DNA of 64,000 bases. Origin: Niveispirillum sp. SYP-B3756 (GTDB lineage Bacteria; Pseudomonadota; Alphaproteobacteria; Azospirillales; Azospirillaceae). The stretch covers positions 310,001 to 374,000 of the forward strand of contig NZ_WIDQ01000002.1 of assembly GCF_009495745.1 (NCBI RefSeq), given 5' to 3'. The notes beneath the pieces are model-generated. The model saw only the letters and a program-made list of their open reading frames with translations, made no database searches and was not told the DNA's origin. Both the position numbers and the translations under genes were made by a program. Below, in pieces: positions 1-9,473 of this stretch (position 1 is the stretch's first letter; every line of letters begins with the position of its first letter).

Positions 1-1046
1 GTCAGCGTGCCGGTCTTGTCCGAACAGATGACATCGACCGCGCCCAGCGTTTCAACCGCTGCCAGCCGGCGGATGATGGCGTGTCGCCCGGCCATGCGCT
101 GCACGCCGATGGCCAGGGTGATGGTCAGCACCGCCGGCAACCCCTCCGGGATGGCGGCCACGGCGATGCCGATCACCACCAGGAAGGCATCATCCAGCGC
201 CATCTGGTGCTTCAGCAGACCGAAGGCCAGCAGCAGGGCCGAGAAGGCGATGATGACGAAGGAAAGCTGGCGGGCAAAGCGGTCCATCTGCACCAGCAGC
301 GGGCTCCGCATGGCCCCCACCGACTGGATCAGGCTGCTGATACGGCCCAGCTCGCTGGCAAGGCCGGTCGCCACGACCAGCCCCTGGCCCTGGCCGGCCG
401 TCACCAGTGTGCCGGAATAGGCCATGCAGGCCCGGTCCGCCAGAGCTGCGCTTTCCGCGACGGGCATCACCTGTTTTTCCACCGGTGCGGATTCCCCGGT
501 CAGCGGTGCCTCATCGATTTTCAGCCCATGGGCACGGAGCAGGCGCAGGTCCGCCGGCACACGGTCGCCGGCCTCCAGCAGCACGATGTCGCCCGGCACC
601 AGGGCGGCGGCTTCCATCTGCTGGCGATGGCCATTGCGCAGCACGATGGCCAGGGGCTGCAACATGTTGCGGATGGCGGACATGGCCCTTTCCGCCTTGC
701 CTTCCTGGATAAAGCCCACAATGGCGTTGATCACCACCACACCGATAATGACGCCGGCATCCACCCAATGGCCCAGCAGCGCCGCCACCACCGCCGAAGC
801 CAGCAGCAGCAGGATCAGCAGATTGTTGAACTGCTCGATAAAGCGTCGCAAGGCCCCCCGCGTCTTGGCATCCGGCAGGCTGTTGGCGCCATGGATGGCC
901 AGCCGCCGCGCACCTTCCGCCGTCGACAGGCCGGCCGTACCCGTCTGCTGTGCGGCCAAGGCCGCGGCAGTTTCCAAGGTGTGCCAGTATATGCGCCCGG
1001 GCCCATCCGGTTGGGGGCCGGCCGGCTGTGCAGGGCGGGCAGGCAT
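1..1046 (-). CDS. P-type cation-transporting ATPase, N-terminal part (cut by window edge)
   Basis: About 348 residues are present of a family that usually runs to about 900. The frame shows an N-terminal cation-ATPase region, paired membrane segments ([17 protein letters not shown] at about residue 70), the actuator loop LTGES near residue 184, and the phosphorylation motif CSDKTGTLT with the aspartate at residue 343. Downstream transmembrane and ATP-binding parts lie outside the window. This layout fits the PMA/SERCA-like group (Ca2+, Mg2+ or H+/Na+ transport), and the ion cannot be read from this half. I chose the ATG at 1046 because GGAGAGAG sits about 8 bases ahead; in-frame ATGs at 1064, 1073 and 1094 are alternatives. 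It diverges from the PHA synthase, with an FNR-type box between them, so oxygen-linked control is possible. Confidence 0.9.
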   Translation of the reverse strand, partial: MPARPAQPAGPQPDGPGRIYWHTLETAAALAAQQTGTAGLSTAEGARRLAIHGANSLPDAKTRGALRRFIEQFNNLLILLLLASAVVAALLGHWVDAGVIIGVVVINAIVGFIQEGKAERAMSAIRNMLQPLAIVLRNGHRQQMEAAALVPGDIVLLEAGDRVPADLRLLRAHGLKIDEAPLTGESAPVEKQVMPVAESAALADRACMAYSGTLVTAGQGQGLVVATGLASELGRISSLIQSVGAMRSPLLVQMDRFARQLSFVIIAFSALLLAFGLLKHQMALDDAFLVVIGIAVAAIPEGLPAVLTITLAIGVQRMAGRHAIIRRLAAVETLGAVDVICSDKTGTL

Positions 1047-1108
1047 TGGCTTCTCTCTCCGCATGTTGATCATGGCCGAGACTGCCAGCTTCATGGGGCA
1101 GAAGCCTT

Positions 1109-1127
1109 GACACAGGTCATATGTGTC
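1109..1127. promoter_or_regulatory. Short inverted repeat in divergent promoter region
   Basis: GACACA (1109-1114) and TGTGTC (1122-1127) form a 6-bp inverted repeat with a 7-base spacer, lying between the ATPase start and the PHA synthase. It could be an operator for a dimeric regulator. Nothing identifies the protein. Confidence 0.25.
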
Positions 1128-1174
1128 GGTTGGTGAATGAATCCGATCCGGATGCCGTTACGGAAACGGTACCC

Positions 1175-1188
1175 TTGATGCAAATCAA
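1175..1188. promoter_or_regulatory. FNR/FixK/Anr-type binding site
   Basis: TTGAT-GCAA-ATCAA is a perfect match to the FNR-family consensus TTGAT-N4-ATCAA. Its centre is about 78 bases ahead of the PHA synthase start codon and about 135 bases ahead of the P-type ATPase start codon, so it could act on either or both. FNR, FixK and Anr sites of this form mark genes responding to low oxygen in Alphaproteobacteria. Confidence 0.75.
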
Positions 1189-1259
1189 GGCTGCTTGGGG
1201 TCTTTGGTGCCAGTCTGCTGTCATCTTTGGAAACCATGCCCGAACAGGGAGGCAGGACC

Positions 1260-3095
1260 ATGCCTGCAGGGACGACCAGCACCGTCAGCGCGATCACCCG
1301 GGTGAAGACAGCCCTGCCCGTCCCGCCTGCCCCGTCCTCTTGTGCACCAGCAGCGCTGGAGGAGGCGGCCCCGGCGGCGGCCACGCTTTCCATCCTGGAC
1401 CGGATGACCCATGCCTGGATGGGGCGCTTCACCGCATCCGTTTCGCCGGCGGCACTGACCCTGGCCTGGGCGGATTGGGCCATCCATCTGGCCTCCTCCC
1501 CCGGCAAGCAGATTGAGCTGTGGCAGAAGGGCGTGCGCAAGACGGCCCGGTTGGCCCATTATGCGGCGACCTGTGGCGCGCAGGAGGGGGCGCCGCGCTG
1601 CATCGACCCGCTGCCGCAGGACCGGCGGTTTGAGCATCCCGGCTGGATGAAGCCGCCTTTCAACCTGATCCATCAGGCGTTTTTGCTGCAGCAGCAATGG
1701 TGGCACAATGCCACCACCGGCATCCGGGGCGTGGCGGAAGGCCATGAAAAGGGCGTGACCTTCACGGCCCGCCAGTTGCTGGACATGATCTCCCCCACCA
1801 ACTTCCCGCTGACCAACCCGGAGGTGCTGGAAGCCACCGTGAACCAGATGGGCGTCAATCTGGCCCGTGGTTATCGCAACTGGACCGATGATGTCCGCCG
1901 GCAATTATCGGGCAAGGGCCCGGCGGGGGTGGAGGATTTCCGGGTGGGTGGCAATCTGGCCGTCACACCCGGCCGGGTGGTATTCCGTAACCGCCTGATG
2001 GAACTGATCCAGTACAGCCCCAGCACCGGAGAGGTGCGGCCGGAACCGATATTGATCGTGCCGGCCTGGATCATGAAATATTATATCCTGGACCTGTCAC
2101 CGCAGAATTCCCTGATCAGCTATCTGGTGTCACGTGGCTATACGGTCTTCTGCGTCAGCTGGAAGAATCCGGGGCCGGAGGATCGTGACCTCGGCATGGA
2201 GGATTATCAGCGCCTGGGTATTCTGGACGCGCTGCGGGTGATCAATATGGTGGTGCCGGGGATGCCGGTCCATGCCATGGGCTATTGCCTGGGCGGCACG
2301 CTGCTCTCCATCGTGGCGGCGGCACTGGCCCGTGATGGTGACCAGCGGCTGGCCAGCATGACCCTGCTGGCTGCCCAGACCGATTTCACCGAAGCGGGCG
2401 AACTGACCCTGTTCATCGATGAAAGCCAGCTTTCCTTCCTGGAAGATGGCATGTGGAGTCAGGGCTATCTGGACACCACGCAGATGGCCGGCGCCTTCCA
2501 GTTGCTGCGCTCCAACGACCTGATCTGGTCGAAGATGGTGCGGGAATATCTGCTGGGTGAGCGGGAGCCGATGATCGACCTGATGGCCTGGAACGCCGAC
2601 AGCACCCGGATGCCCTATCGGATGCATTCGGAGTATCTGCGCCGGTTGTTCCTGGAGAATGAGCTGGCCGGCGGCCGCTACCGGGTGGATGGCCGCCCGG
2701 TGGCCCTGGGCGATATACGCTGCCCCGTCTTTGCCGTGGGCACAGAGACGGACCATGTGGCCCCCTGGCATTCCGTCTATCGCGCCCGGCTGCTGCTGGA
2801 TACGGAACTGACCTTCTGCCTGACCAATGGCGGGCACAATGCCGGCATCGTCTCGGAACCCGGCCGCCCGCGCCGCCGTCACCGGCTGGAAACCATCCAG
2901 CCTGATCAACCCTATATGGATGCCGATACCTGGATGGCAGCCACGCAGCCGCGCGAGGGTTCCTGGTGGCCGTCCTGGGTGGATTGGCTGGACGAACGCT
3001 CCGGTGCTCCGGTGCCACCGCCCCCCATGGGCTGCAAGGAGGCTGGATTGCCGCCGTTGGAGGCGGCACCGGGGACGTATGTACATATGCGGTGA
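1260..3095 (+). CDS. phaC: Class I poly(3-hydroxyalkanoate) synthase (PhaC-like)
   Basis: 611 residues, the usual size for class I PHA synthases, which polymerise hydroxyacyl-CoA into storage polyester at the granule surface. The alpha/beta-hydrolase core has the lipase-box variant GYCLGG with the nucleophile Cys343, Asp498 in TETDHVAP and His526 in NGGHNAGI, giving the full catalytic triad. The C-terminus (WWPSWVDWL...) is typical of the family. The frame can be extended to a TTG at 1227, but ATG 1260 has GGGAGG seven bases ahead and is preferred. No phaA, phaB or phasin gene lies beside it. The upstream FNR-type box suggests induction under oxygen limitation. Confidence 0.92.
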   Translation: MPAGTTSTVSAITRVKTALPVPPAPSSCAPAALEEAAPAAATLSILDRMTHAWMGRFTASVSPAALTLAWADWAIHLASSPGKQIELWQKGVRKTARLAHYAATCGAQEGAPRCIDPLPQDRRFEHPGWMKPPFNLIHQAFLLQQQWWHNATTGIRGVAEGHEKGVTFTARQLLDMISPTNFPLTNPEVLEATVNQMGVNLARGYRNWTDDVRRQLSGKGPAGVEDFRVGGNLAVTPGRVVFRNRLMELIQYSPSTGEVRPEPILIVPAWIMKYYILDLSPQNSLISYLVSRGYTVFCVSWKNPGPEDRDLGMEDYQRLGILDALRVINMVVPGMPVHAMGYCLGGTLLSIVAAALARDGDQRLASMTLLAAQTDFTEAGELTLFIDESQLSFLEDGMWSQGYLDTTQMAGAFQLLRSNDLIWSKMVREYLLGEREPMIDLMAWNADSTRMPYRMHSEYLRRLFLENELAGGRYRVDGRPVALGDIRCPVFAVGTETDHVAPWHSVYRARLLLDTELTFCLTNGGHNAGIVSEPGRPRRRHRLETIQPDQPYMDADTWMAATQPREGSWWPSWVDWLDERSGAPVPPPPMGCKEAGLPPLEAAPGTYVHMR

Positions 3096-3164
3096 GGGGG
3101 GCGTATCCTGTCTCTACGCGCATGTTGATTTCATTACCTTGATGTCTCTCCAGCACTTCTTCTC

Positions 3165-3250
3165 CCGTCACCCCGGTGCAGGCCGGGGGCCAGTTCGTAG
3201 CGTGATGCGCCCTTTGATTCTGGACACCGGCCTGCGCCGGGGTGACAGTT
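3165..3250. repeat. Palindromic intergenic repeat, GC type, copy 1 (diverged)
   Basis: Two inverted arms (CCGTCACCCCGG... and ...CCGGGGTGACAG) enclose about 35 bases. It matches copies at 17642, 33513 and 37615 but has the most changes in the arms and core. It lies between the PHA synthase and the DUF4010 gene. Confidence 0.8.
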
Positions 3251-3282
3251 AAGGAGAGGGCGCTCCCCAGGAACCTGTGTGA

Positions 3283-4545
3283 ATGAATGAACTGACGTTG
3301 CTGAGCCGGTTGGCGGTGGCCCTGGCGATCGGCCTGCTGGTGGGGCTGGAGCGCGGCTGGAAAACCCGTGAGGTCGGCGACGGTCAGCGGGCCGCTGGCC
3401 TGCGCACCTTCGCGCTGTCCGGCCTGCTGGGCGGGGTGGCGGGGGCCTTGTCGCAGATCACCAGTTCCTGGGTGCTGGCGGCGGCCTTGCTGGGCCATGC
3501 CGGCACCTTCGCCGCCTTCCGCCTGCTGGAGGCGCGCGACGACCGTGATGTCAGCGCCACCGGCACGGTGGCGGCCATCCTGACCTTCATGCTGGGGGCC
3601 TTCGCCGTGCTGGGCGAAGTGCGGGTCGCAGTGGCCGCTGCGGTGGCCATGACCCTGCTGCTGGCGCTGCGTGATCCGCTGCACCGATGGCTGCGTGGCC
3701 TGCGGTGGGAGGAAATCCGCGCCATCCTGGTGCTGCTGTCCATGTCCTTCCTGCTGCTGCCGGTCTTGCCCAACCGCACCATTGACCCCTGGGGGGCGGT
3801 AAACCCGGCGGAAATCTGGTTCCTGGCTATTCTGATCGCCGCCATTTCCTTTGGCGGGTATGTGGCCATTCGCCTGTTCGGGGACCGTTTGGGCGTATTG
3901 ATGGCGGCACTGGCCGGCGGGCTGGCCAGTTCCACGGCCACCACGCTGACCCTGTCGCGCTTTGCCCGCAGCACGCCGGGGCTGGAAAATACCCTGTCCG
4001 CCGGCATTCTGCTGGCTGGCGCGGTGATGGCGGTGCGGGTCTGCGTCATTGTTGGCCTGTTGAACCAGGGGTTGGCATTGGAACTGGTATTGCCGCTGGC
4101 CGCCATGCTGGCGGTGATGGGGTTGGGCATTCTGGTGCTGCTGTTCAGCCGTCGTCACACGATGAGCGGCAATCAGGCGGCCCTGGCCACCAGCAACCCG
4201 CTGGAGCTGGCCACTGCCCTGAAACTCTCTGCCTTCATTGCCATCGTGCTGCTGGCCGCCGGGGCCGCCAAGGCCTATATCGGCGACAGTGCCGTGCTGG
4301 CCGTGGCGGCGGTGTCCGGCATCGCCGATGTCGATGCCGTCACCATTTCAATGGCCCGGCTGGGAGGCCAATCCATCGGGTCGGAAACGGCCCTGATCGC
4401 CATCGCCATTGCCATCGCCGTCAATACCCTGACCAAATCGGTGATGGCTGCCTTTATCGGGGGGCGTGGCGTGGGGGTGCCGGTGATGGTGATCAACCTG
4501 TTAGCCCTGGCGGCGGGAACATTGCTGCTGCTGCTGCTGCCCTGA
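3283..4545 (+). CDS. MgtC/SapB-DUF4010 family inner membrane protein
   Basis: 420 residues with about a dozen predicted membrane helices. The N-terminus (LAVALAIGLLVGLERGW) is the signature of the MgtC/SapB-like domain, and the second half fits DUF4010. Proteins of this build are widespread in Proteobacteria. Their transported substrate is unknown, and a link to Mg2+ homeostasis comes only from MgtC itself. Start is ATG at 3283. It lies alone, with a repeat element before it and the GGDEF gene about 110 bases downstream. Confidence 0.85.
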   Translation: MNELTLLSRLAVALAIGLLVGLERGWKTREVGDGQRAAGLRTFALSGLLGGVAGALSQITSSWVLAAALLGHAGTFAAFRLLEARDDRDVSATGTVAAILTFMLGAFAVLGEVRVAVAAAVAMTLLLALRDPLHRWLRGLRWEEIRAILVLLSMSFLLLPVLPNRTIDPWGAVNPAEIWFLAILIAAISFGGYVAIRLFGDRLGVLMAALAGGLASSTATTLTLSRFARSTPGLENTLSAGILLAGAVMAVRVCVIVGLLNQGLALELVLPLAAMLAVMGLGILVLLFSRRHTMSGNQAALATSNPLELATALKLSAFIAIVLLAAGAAKAYIGDSAVLAVAAVSGIADVDAVTISMARLGGQSIGSETALIAIAIAIAVNTLTKSVMAAFIGGRGVGVPVMVINLLALAAGTLLLLLLP

Positions 4546-4653
4546 GCCCGTTATTGTGCCATCATTTCTGCTGCAGGGGGCTGCTGGAAAGAACATTTCC
4601 TGGAATGTGCCCTGACTTGTTAGAACAGTCGGGTGGCACTACCTGGGGGTGGC

Positions 4654-5829
4654 ATGAGTGTGGTGACCCTGTTGCTGGTTAATATGCTTTTGCATTTGAC
4701 AGCCGGCGTCTGTCTGTTTGTGGCGGGGCGATCATTACGGGCGGGGGCGGCATTGTCCCTGTGGGGGCTGTCGAACTTGGTCTATGCGGCTGGGTTCATT
4801 ATCCTGCTCCAGCGCTTCCCGCGCAGTCTGGACGCCTATATCAGCCTGGGCGGCAATCTGCTGATTGATCTTGGGGCGGCCATCGCCTTTCTCAGTTTGC
4901 ATCAGTTTCTGAGCGGTTCCAGGCGTGATCTCTGGCCGTTGCTGCCCGCCGGTCTGCTGTCGCTGGCCAAGATCGCCATCACGCTGGCGCTGGAATATAA
5001 TCTCTCCCTCAATGTCGTGCTGGGCTGCCTGTCGCGGGCCTTGTTGGCCGCGATGGGCAGCTGGCTGCTGCTGCGCCGGGCGGAACCCTGGCTGCGGCCG
5101 GCCTCCTGGACGGTGGCAGGGTTCCAGTTGCTCTGGGTATTGCTGCTGCTGATTCGGGGGGGCTGGGAATTTGCCTGGATGCTGGAACCGGATGCCGCGA
5201 TGATGGGGTTGTTGCGCGATCCGACCTCGGCCATTTCCCTGCTGCTGCGCTCCGCCATCACGTTCATCATGACGGTGGGTTTTCTCTGGATGATGGGTCG
5301 CCGGTTGGAGGCGACGCTGGTGCGGCAGGCGACGGAGGATCCGCTGACCGGGGTGGCCAACCGCCGCGCCCTGTGGGAAAAGGCGGAACGGCTGGTCGGC
5401 CGCGCCGTCCCGCGTGGCGCACCGCTGGCTGTGCTGATGGTGGATATCGACCATTTCAAAAGCGTCAACGACCGCTGGGGCCACGGCATGGGCGACCGGC
5501 TGCTAAAGGCGGTGGCGCGGACTTTGGCGGACGGGGTGCGGGCCGATGATATGGTGGCCCGCGTGGGGGGCGAGGAATTCGCCGTCCTGCTGCCCGATGC
5601 CGATGCGGCCATGGCGGCGGCCGTGGCAGAACGGGTGCGGGCGGCGGTGGCGCTGTTGCAGGTGGAAGGTGACGATGGCGCGTTGTCCTGCACCGTCAGC
5701 ATCGGCCATGCCTCCCTTGCCCCCGGCCTGTCCTGGGAAGGGCTGGTGAAGGCGGCGGATGAGGCGCTCTACCGCGCCAAACGCGGCGGCCGCAACCGGG
5801 TGGAGGCGGCGGCCGCCCCTGTCGCCTGA
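4654..5829 (+). CDS. Membrane-anchored diguanylate cyclase (GGDEF)
   Basis: 391 residues: roughly seven hydrophobic segments in residues 1-215 form a membrane sensor part, followed by a GGDEF domain from about residue 225 (DPLTGVANRRAL). The active site is GGEEF at 305-309. The product-inhibition site RADD stands exactly five residues before it, so an active, feedback-controlled c-di-GMP synthase is expected. No EAL domain is attached. ATG 4654 with GGGGG ahead is preferred over GTG 4633. Flagellar, PilZ and EAL-like genes follow within 20 kb, so c-di-GMP control of motility is a reasonable inference. Confidence 0.92.
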   Translation: MSVVTLLLVNMLLHLTAGVCLFVAGRSLRAGAALSLWGLSNLVYAAGFIILLQRFPRSLDAYISLGGNLLIDLGAAIAFLSLHQFLSGSRRDLWPLLPAGLLSLAKIAITLALEYNLSLNVVLGCLSRALLAAMGSWLLLRRAEPWLRPASWTVAGFQLLWVLLLLIRGGWEFAWMLEPDAAMMGLLRDPTSAISLLLRSAITFIMTVGFLWMMGRRLEATLVRQATEDPLTGVANRRALWEKAERLVGRAVPRGAPLAVLMVDIDHFKSVNDRWGHGMGDRLLKAVARTLADGVRADDMVARVGGEEFAVLLPDADAAMAAAVAERVRAAVALLQVEGDDGALSCTVSIGHASLAPGLSWEGLVKAADEALYRAKRGGRNRVEAAAAPVA

Positions 5830-5835
5830 TCCCCC

Positions 5836-6600
5836 TTACCCCCGCGAGATGGACACCCCGCCATCCACCAGCAGGCTGGTGCCGGTGACGAAGCTGGCCC
5901 CATCGGACGCCAGATAGAGAGCGGCCTGGGCGATCTCCATCGGCTCGGCCAGCCGTTTCAGCGCGTGCAAGCCCTCCACATACTGCCGTGCCTCCGGCGT
6001 GGCGGCCGCAGCCCTGCCCATGGGCGTGTCGGTGCCGCCGGGCAACAGGGCATTGGCGCGGATATTATGCGGCCCATATTCCGCCGCGATCACCTGCACC
6101 AGCCCGCCCAGCCCCGCCTTGGACGCCGCATAGGCGGCCATGCCGGGAAAGCCCACCGTATGGCCGACAAAGCTGGAGGTGAAGATCAGCGACCCGCCGC
6201 CGCGTTCCAGCATGGCCTGAACCTGATAGCGCGCGGCCAGGAAGGCGCTGGTCAGGTTGACATCCAGCACATAGCGCCAATTCTCCACACTCAGGCCCGT
6301 CAGCGGTGCGCTCTCCCCCATGGTGCCGGCATTGTTGAAGGCGATATCCAGCCCGCCGAACCGTTCCACCGCCATTTTCACCGCCGCCGCGGCCGTTGCC
6401 TCTTCGGCCACATCGCCGGGGACCAGTGCGGCCTCGCTGCCCGCCGCGCTGATTTCCGCTGCCAGTTCGGCCAGGGCGGCCTCTCGCCGGGCGACAAGCA
6501 CCAGTCGGGCGCCTTGCCGGGCGAACAGCCGTGCTGCCGCCTGGCCGATACCGGAACTGGCACCGGTGATGATGGCGACCTTGCCTGCAAGCTGTGTCAT
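5836..6600 (-). CDS. Short-chain dehydrogenase/reductase (SDR)
   Basis: 254 residues, classical SDR length. Visible motifs are TGASSGIG near residue 12 (cofactor binding), NNAG near 91 and YAASK near 160 (catalytic Tyr and Lys). The arginines in VARRE after the second strand fit NADP(H) preference. C-terminal TGTSLLVDGG is also classical. The substrate cannot be told. It converges on the GGDEF gene with 6 bases between and diverges from ada. Confidence 0.9.
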   Translation of the reverse strand: MTQLAGKVAIITGASSGIGQAAARLFARQGARLVLVARREAALAELAAEISAAGSEAALVPGDVAEEATAAAAVKMAVERFGGLDIAFNNAGTMGESAPLTGLSVENWRYVLDVNLTSAFLAARYQVQAMLERGGGSLIFTSSFVGHTVGFPGMAAYAASKAGLGGLVQVIAAEYGPHNIRANALLPGGTDTPMGRAAAATPEARQYVEGLHALKRLAEPMEIAQAALYLASDGASFVTGTSLLVDGGVSISRG

Positions 6601-6783
6601 GTTTGCTGATCCCTTGTTGGTTTATGGCCAATGAAGACGCGACCATGGCGGCAGGGACAGCCCCACCGCGCTCCGTTTTTTGCCCTGGAACTGCGGCGGG
6701 GGATTTGAGAGCAAGCGGCGGAGTGGGGGGCGGGCAGGGGCCTGCTATGACAGCGGCCATGACAACCCGAAGGAATGCCAGCA

Positions 6784-7848
6784 ATGACCGACCAGCCCGC
6801 CCGCATCGAACAAGACCCCCGCTGGGCGCAGCTGCTGGCCCGCGACCCGGCGGCAGAGGGGCAGTTCTTCTATGGGGTGAAGACCACCGGCGTCTATTGC
6901 CGCCCCACCTGCCCCTCCCGCCTGCCCAAGCCGGGTAATGTCAGCTTCCATGAAAGCTGTGCGGCGGCAGAGGCGGCGGGCCTGCGCCCCTGTCGGCGCT
7001 GCAACCCGCGCGGTCCGTCGCTGGCCGCCGCCAATGCCGCCATCGTGGCAGAGGCCTGCCGCCGGATCGAGGCGGCGGAAACCCCGCCCCGGCTGGACGA
7101 TCTGGCGACCCAGATGGGCTGGAGCCCGTTTTACTTTCACCGCCAGTTCAAGGCCGTCACCGGCCTGACGCCCAAACAATATGCCACGGCGCAGCAGGCC
7201 CGCCGGGTGCGGGCCGAGCTGGCCGAAGCCGGGGGCAGCGTCACCCGCGCCATTTATGAGGCCGGCTTCAATGCCAACAGCCGGTTTTATGAGAAATCCG
7301 ACCAGCTGCTGGGCATGACCCCCACCCGGTTCAAGCGTGGCGGCCAGGATGTCTCCATCCGCTTTGCGCTGGCCCAGTGCGCGCTGGGCGCCCTGCTGGT
7401 GGCCTGTTCGGACAAGGGCATCTGCGCCATCACGCTGGGTGATGATCCCGATACGCTGCTGCGCGACCTGCAGGACCGTTTCCCCCGCGCCCATCTGGTT
7501 GGCGGGGACGGGGAATTTGAACGGCTGGTCGCCCGCGTGGTGGGTTTTGTTGAGGCACCGCGTCTGGGCCTGGACCTGCCGCTGGATGTGCAGGGCACGG
7601 CCTTTCAGCAGCGGGTCTGGCAGGCCTTGCGGGAAATCCCGGTGGGCCAGACAGCCAGCTATGCCGACATCGCCGCCCGCATCGGGGAGCCCAAGGCCGT
7701 ACGCGCCGTGGCCCAGGCCTGTGCTGCCAACAAGATCGCCGTGGCCATCCCCTGCCACCGCGTGGTGCGCCATGATGGCAATCTGTCGGGATATCGCTGG
7801 GGCGTGGACCGCAAACGCGCCCTGCTGGCGGCAGAGGCGGAGGGGTGA
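6784..7848 (+). CDS. ada: Ada: methylphosphotriester/O6-methylguanine-DNA methyltransferase and regulator
   Basis: 354 residues with all three Ada parts. The N-terminal zinc module has Cys39, Cys43, Cys70 and Cys73, spaced as in E. coli Ada, where the first cysteine takes methyl groups from phosphotriesters and turns on the regulator. An AraC-type HTH region spans about 85-185. The C-terminal O6-methylguanine methyltransferase domain has the PCHRV motif with acceptor Cys324. ATG 6784 is chosen because GAAGGA lies about 10 bases ahead; ATG 6775 directly abuts that signal. It is expected to repair alkylated DNA and activate its own transcription. No alkB or alkA adjoins it. Confidence 0.95.
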   Translation: MTDQPARIEQDPRWAQLLARDPAAEGQFFYGVKTTGVYCRPTCPSRLPKPGNVSFHESCAAAEAAGLRPCRRCNPRGPSLAAANAAIVAEACRRIEAAETPPRLDDLATQMGWSPFYFHRQFKAVTGLTPKQYATAQQARRVRAELAEAGGSVTRAIYEAGFNANSRFYEKSDQLLGMTPTRFKRGGQDVSIRFALAQCALGALLVACSDKGICAITLGDDPDTLLRDLQDRFPRAHLVGGDGEFERLVARVVGFVEAPRLGLDLPLDVQGTAFQQRVWQALREIPVGQTASYADIAARIGEPKAVRAVAQACAANKIAVAIPCHRVVRHDGNLSGYRWGVDRKRALLAAEAEG

Positions 7849-7929
7849 GGTTTCTATCTCTCAACATCTCCGACACCCTGGTCGCACGATGGGTGACGGG
7901 GGCTGGAAAGCGCGTCAGGGTTTCGCCCC

Positions 7930-9471
7930 CTATACCCGCCGTTCCATTACCGGCTGCGCGCCACCCGGCATCAGGTCCGGCACCAGGGGCGGGTGGCCCC
8001 AATGCAGGCGCACATGGCTGCCGGGCTCGACCCTTGCCAGGGCGGTTTGCAGCCGTTCGGCAAAGGCGTCCCGGTCGGGCGGTTCGGGCAGGGCGGCAAT
8101 GGTGATCTCCAGCGACAGGCGACCGGGCAGGCAGAGACCCTGCACCTGCACTGCCCCCAATTCGCTGAGATGGACGCCCAGGGTGAAGGCGCTGGCCGGC
8201 AGGGTCGGCGGGCCTTCCTCTCCCGTCTCCCACTCCGGCTGGTCCTGGCCCGGCCGGTCGCGTTCCACCGGCACCACCAGCCCGCCCAGTGTGGCCAGCA
8301 GAAACACCGATGGCTTGTCACCATCCATGAAGGGCACCAGCAGGCTGGTCCAGCCCTGGCCATCACCGGCCAGCCGCGTCACCGGCACCATGGCCTGATC
8401 CAGTTCCGCCAGCGCCGCCGCCTCCCCCTTGGTGACATGCTGAAGCTGGTCATCGCCCAGCCAGGCCCGCACCCCGCCATTGCGGGCGCCGAACAGATAG
8501 AGCATCAGGGCCAGCCCGCCCAGCCGGTCCGGGCGCGGCATGAAGGCGGCCATGCGCGCCATCATGCCCGGCTGGGCCAGGGCCGCTGCCAGGGCCTGAT
8601 CGGCACGGGGCGCTGCTGGCGCGCTGTCGGCCTTGCCCCTGTCCACCACCAGATCGTCTGCCAGCGGCGCGGCCATTCCCGGCGGCAGTGCCGCCTTGCC
8701 GCCGCCGGCCAGGGGGGCCTGCGGGGTGGCATGGCGCAGCAGATCCTGGGTGGCTGGCCCGCTGTCGGGGGCGACCTGGGCCACGGCCTGCGGCGTCTGT
8801 GCCAGGCTGGCCGGGGGCGCCTGGATGGCAGCGGCCAGCGGGCGCGGCTGGTTGCTGCCGGCGCTGGAGAGCAGGGCGCCGCTGGCCGCCGACAGGCTGG
8901 CCGTCTGCGGGGCGGTGGGCATGGGCTGTCCCGCCGTGCCGGCCGCCAGCACCGCCGCTGGGCTGGCCCGCAAACCGGGGATGACCGGCTGCTGCGGGGA
9001 GGTGCCATTGGCCCCGGCCAGCAACCCGCGCAGCACGGCGGCATTATCCAGCGGCTTGGTGCTGGTGACGGGGGGATTGACCGCATGGCCATCGGCCCCG
9101 GTGGCCGCAGCGGCGGCGGGCGGCCGCCCCGTCACCTCCAGATTGCCGGCCCGCGCCCCCGGCCCCAGGGTGATGTTGACGCTGCTGCCCGGCGCCAGAT
9201 CGGCCGGCCAGGCCCCCGGCAGGGGGCGCAGCAGCACCGTGCCCAGGCTGGTGGCCAGCGGCACTTCCCCATCCGACAGGGCCGCACCGATGGTGCCGGC
9301 AAGCTGGGTGATCCCCACCGAAGGCAGGTCCGGCGGGCGGGACAGGATGGTGGCCTGCACCGGCAGGGTGGGCAGCGGCCGCACCAGCGGGCCGGCAACA
9401 CCCCCCACCCCGGCACTGCCCGCGATGGGCCCGACCGGCTGCGGCCCGGTAAAGGCATCCCCGGCAGCCAT
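7930..9471 (-). CDS. Ala/Pro-rich protein, putative flagellar hook-length control (FliK-like)
   Basis: 513 residues. Residues 1-330 are low-complexity, rich in Ala, Pro, Gly and Gln. A more ordered part follows from about 335, with a C-terminal stretch (LHLSELGAVQVQG...) of the kind seen in FliK C-terminal domains. It starts 2 bases after the fliG stop, as the last gene of the fliF operon. Position and composition support a FliK-like role, that is, switching export from hook to filament subunits. I see no decisive motif, so this is an inference. Alternative: an unrelated flagellar accessory protein. Confidence 0.55.
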   Translation of the reverse strand: MAAGDAFTGPQPVGPIAGSAGVGGVAGPLVRPLPTLPVQATILSRPPDLPSVGITQLAGTIGAALSDGEVPLATSLGTVLLRPLPGAWPADLAPGSSVNITLGPGARAGNLEVTGRPPAAAAATGADGHAVNPPVTSTKPLDNAAVLRGLLAGANGTSPQQPVIPGLRASPAAVLAAGTAGQPMPTAPQTASLSAASGALLSSAGSNQPRPLAAAIQAPPASLAQTPQAVAQVAPDSGPATQDLLRHATPQAPLAGGGKAALPPGMAAPLADDLVVDRGKADSAPAAPRADQALAAALAQPGMMARMAAFMPRPDRLGGLALMLYLFGARNGGVRAWLGDDQLQHVTKGEAAALAELDQAMVPVTRLAGDGQGWTSLLVPFMDGDKPSVFLLATLGGLVVPVERDRPGQDQPEWETGEEGPPTLPASAFTLGVHLSELGAVQVQGLCLPGRLSLEITIAALPEPPDRDAFAERLQTALARVEPGSHVRLHWGHPPLVPDLMPGGAQPVMERRV

Positions 9472-9473
9472 GG

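Noticed and set aside
2413-4158. Long minus-strand open frame (581 codons) opposite the PHA synthase and DUF4010 genes
   Set aside because: It is rich in Gln, His, Gly and Arg as expected from the reverse strand of GC-rich coding DNA, spans two well-supported genes, and has no domain pattern.
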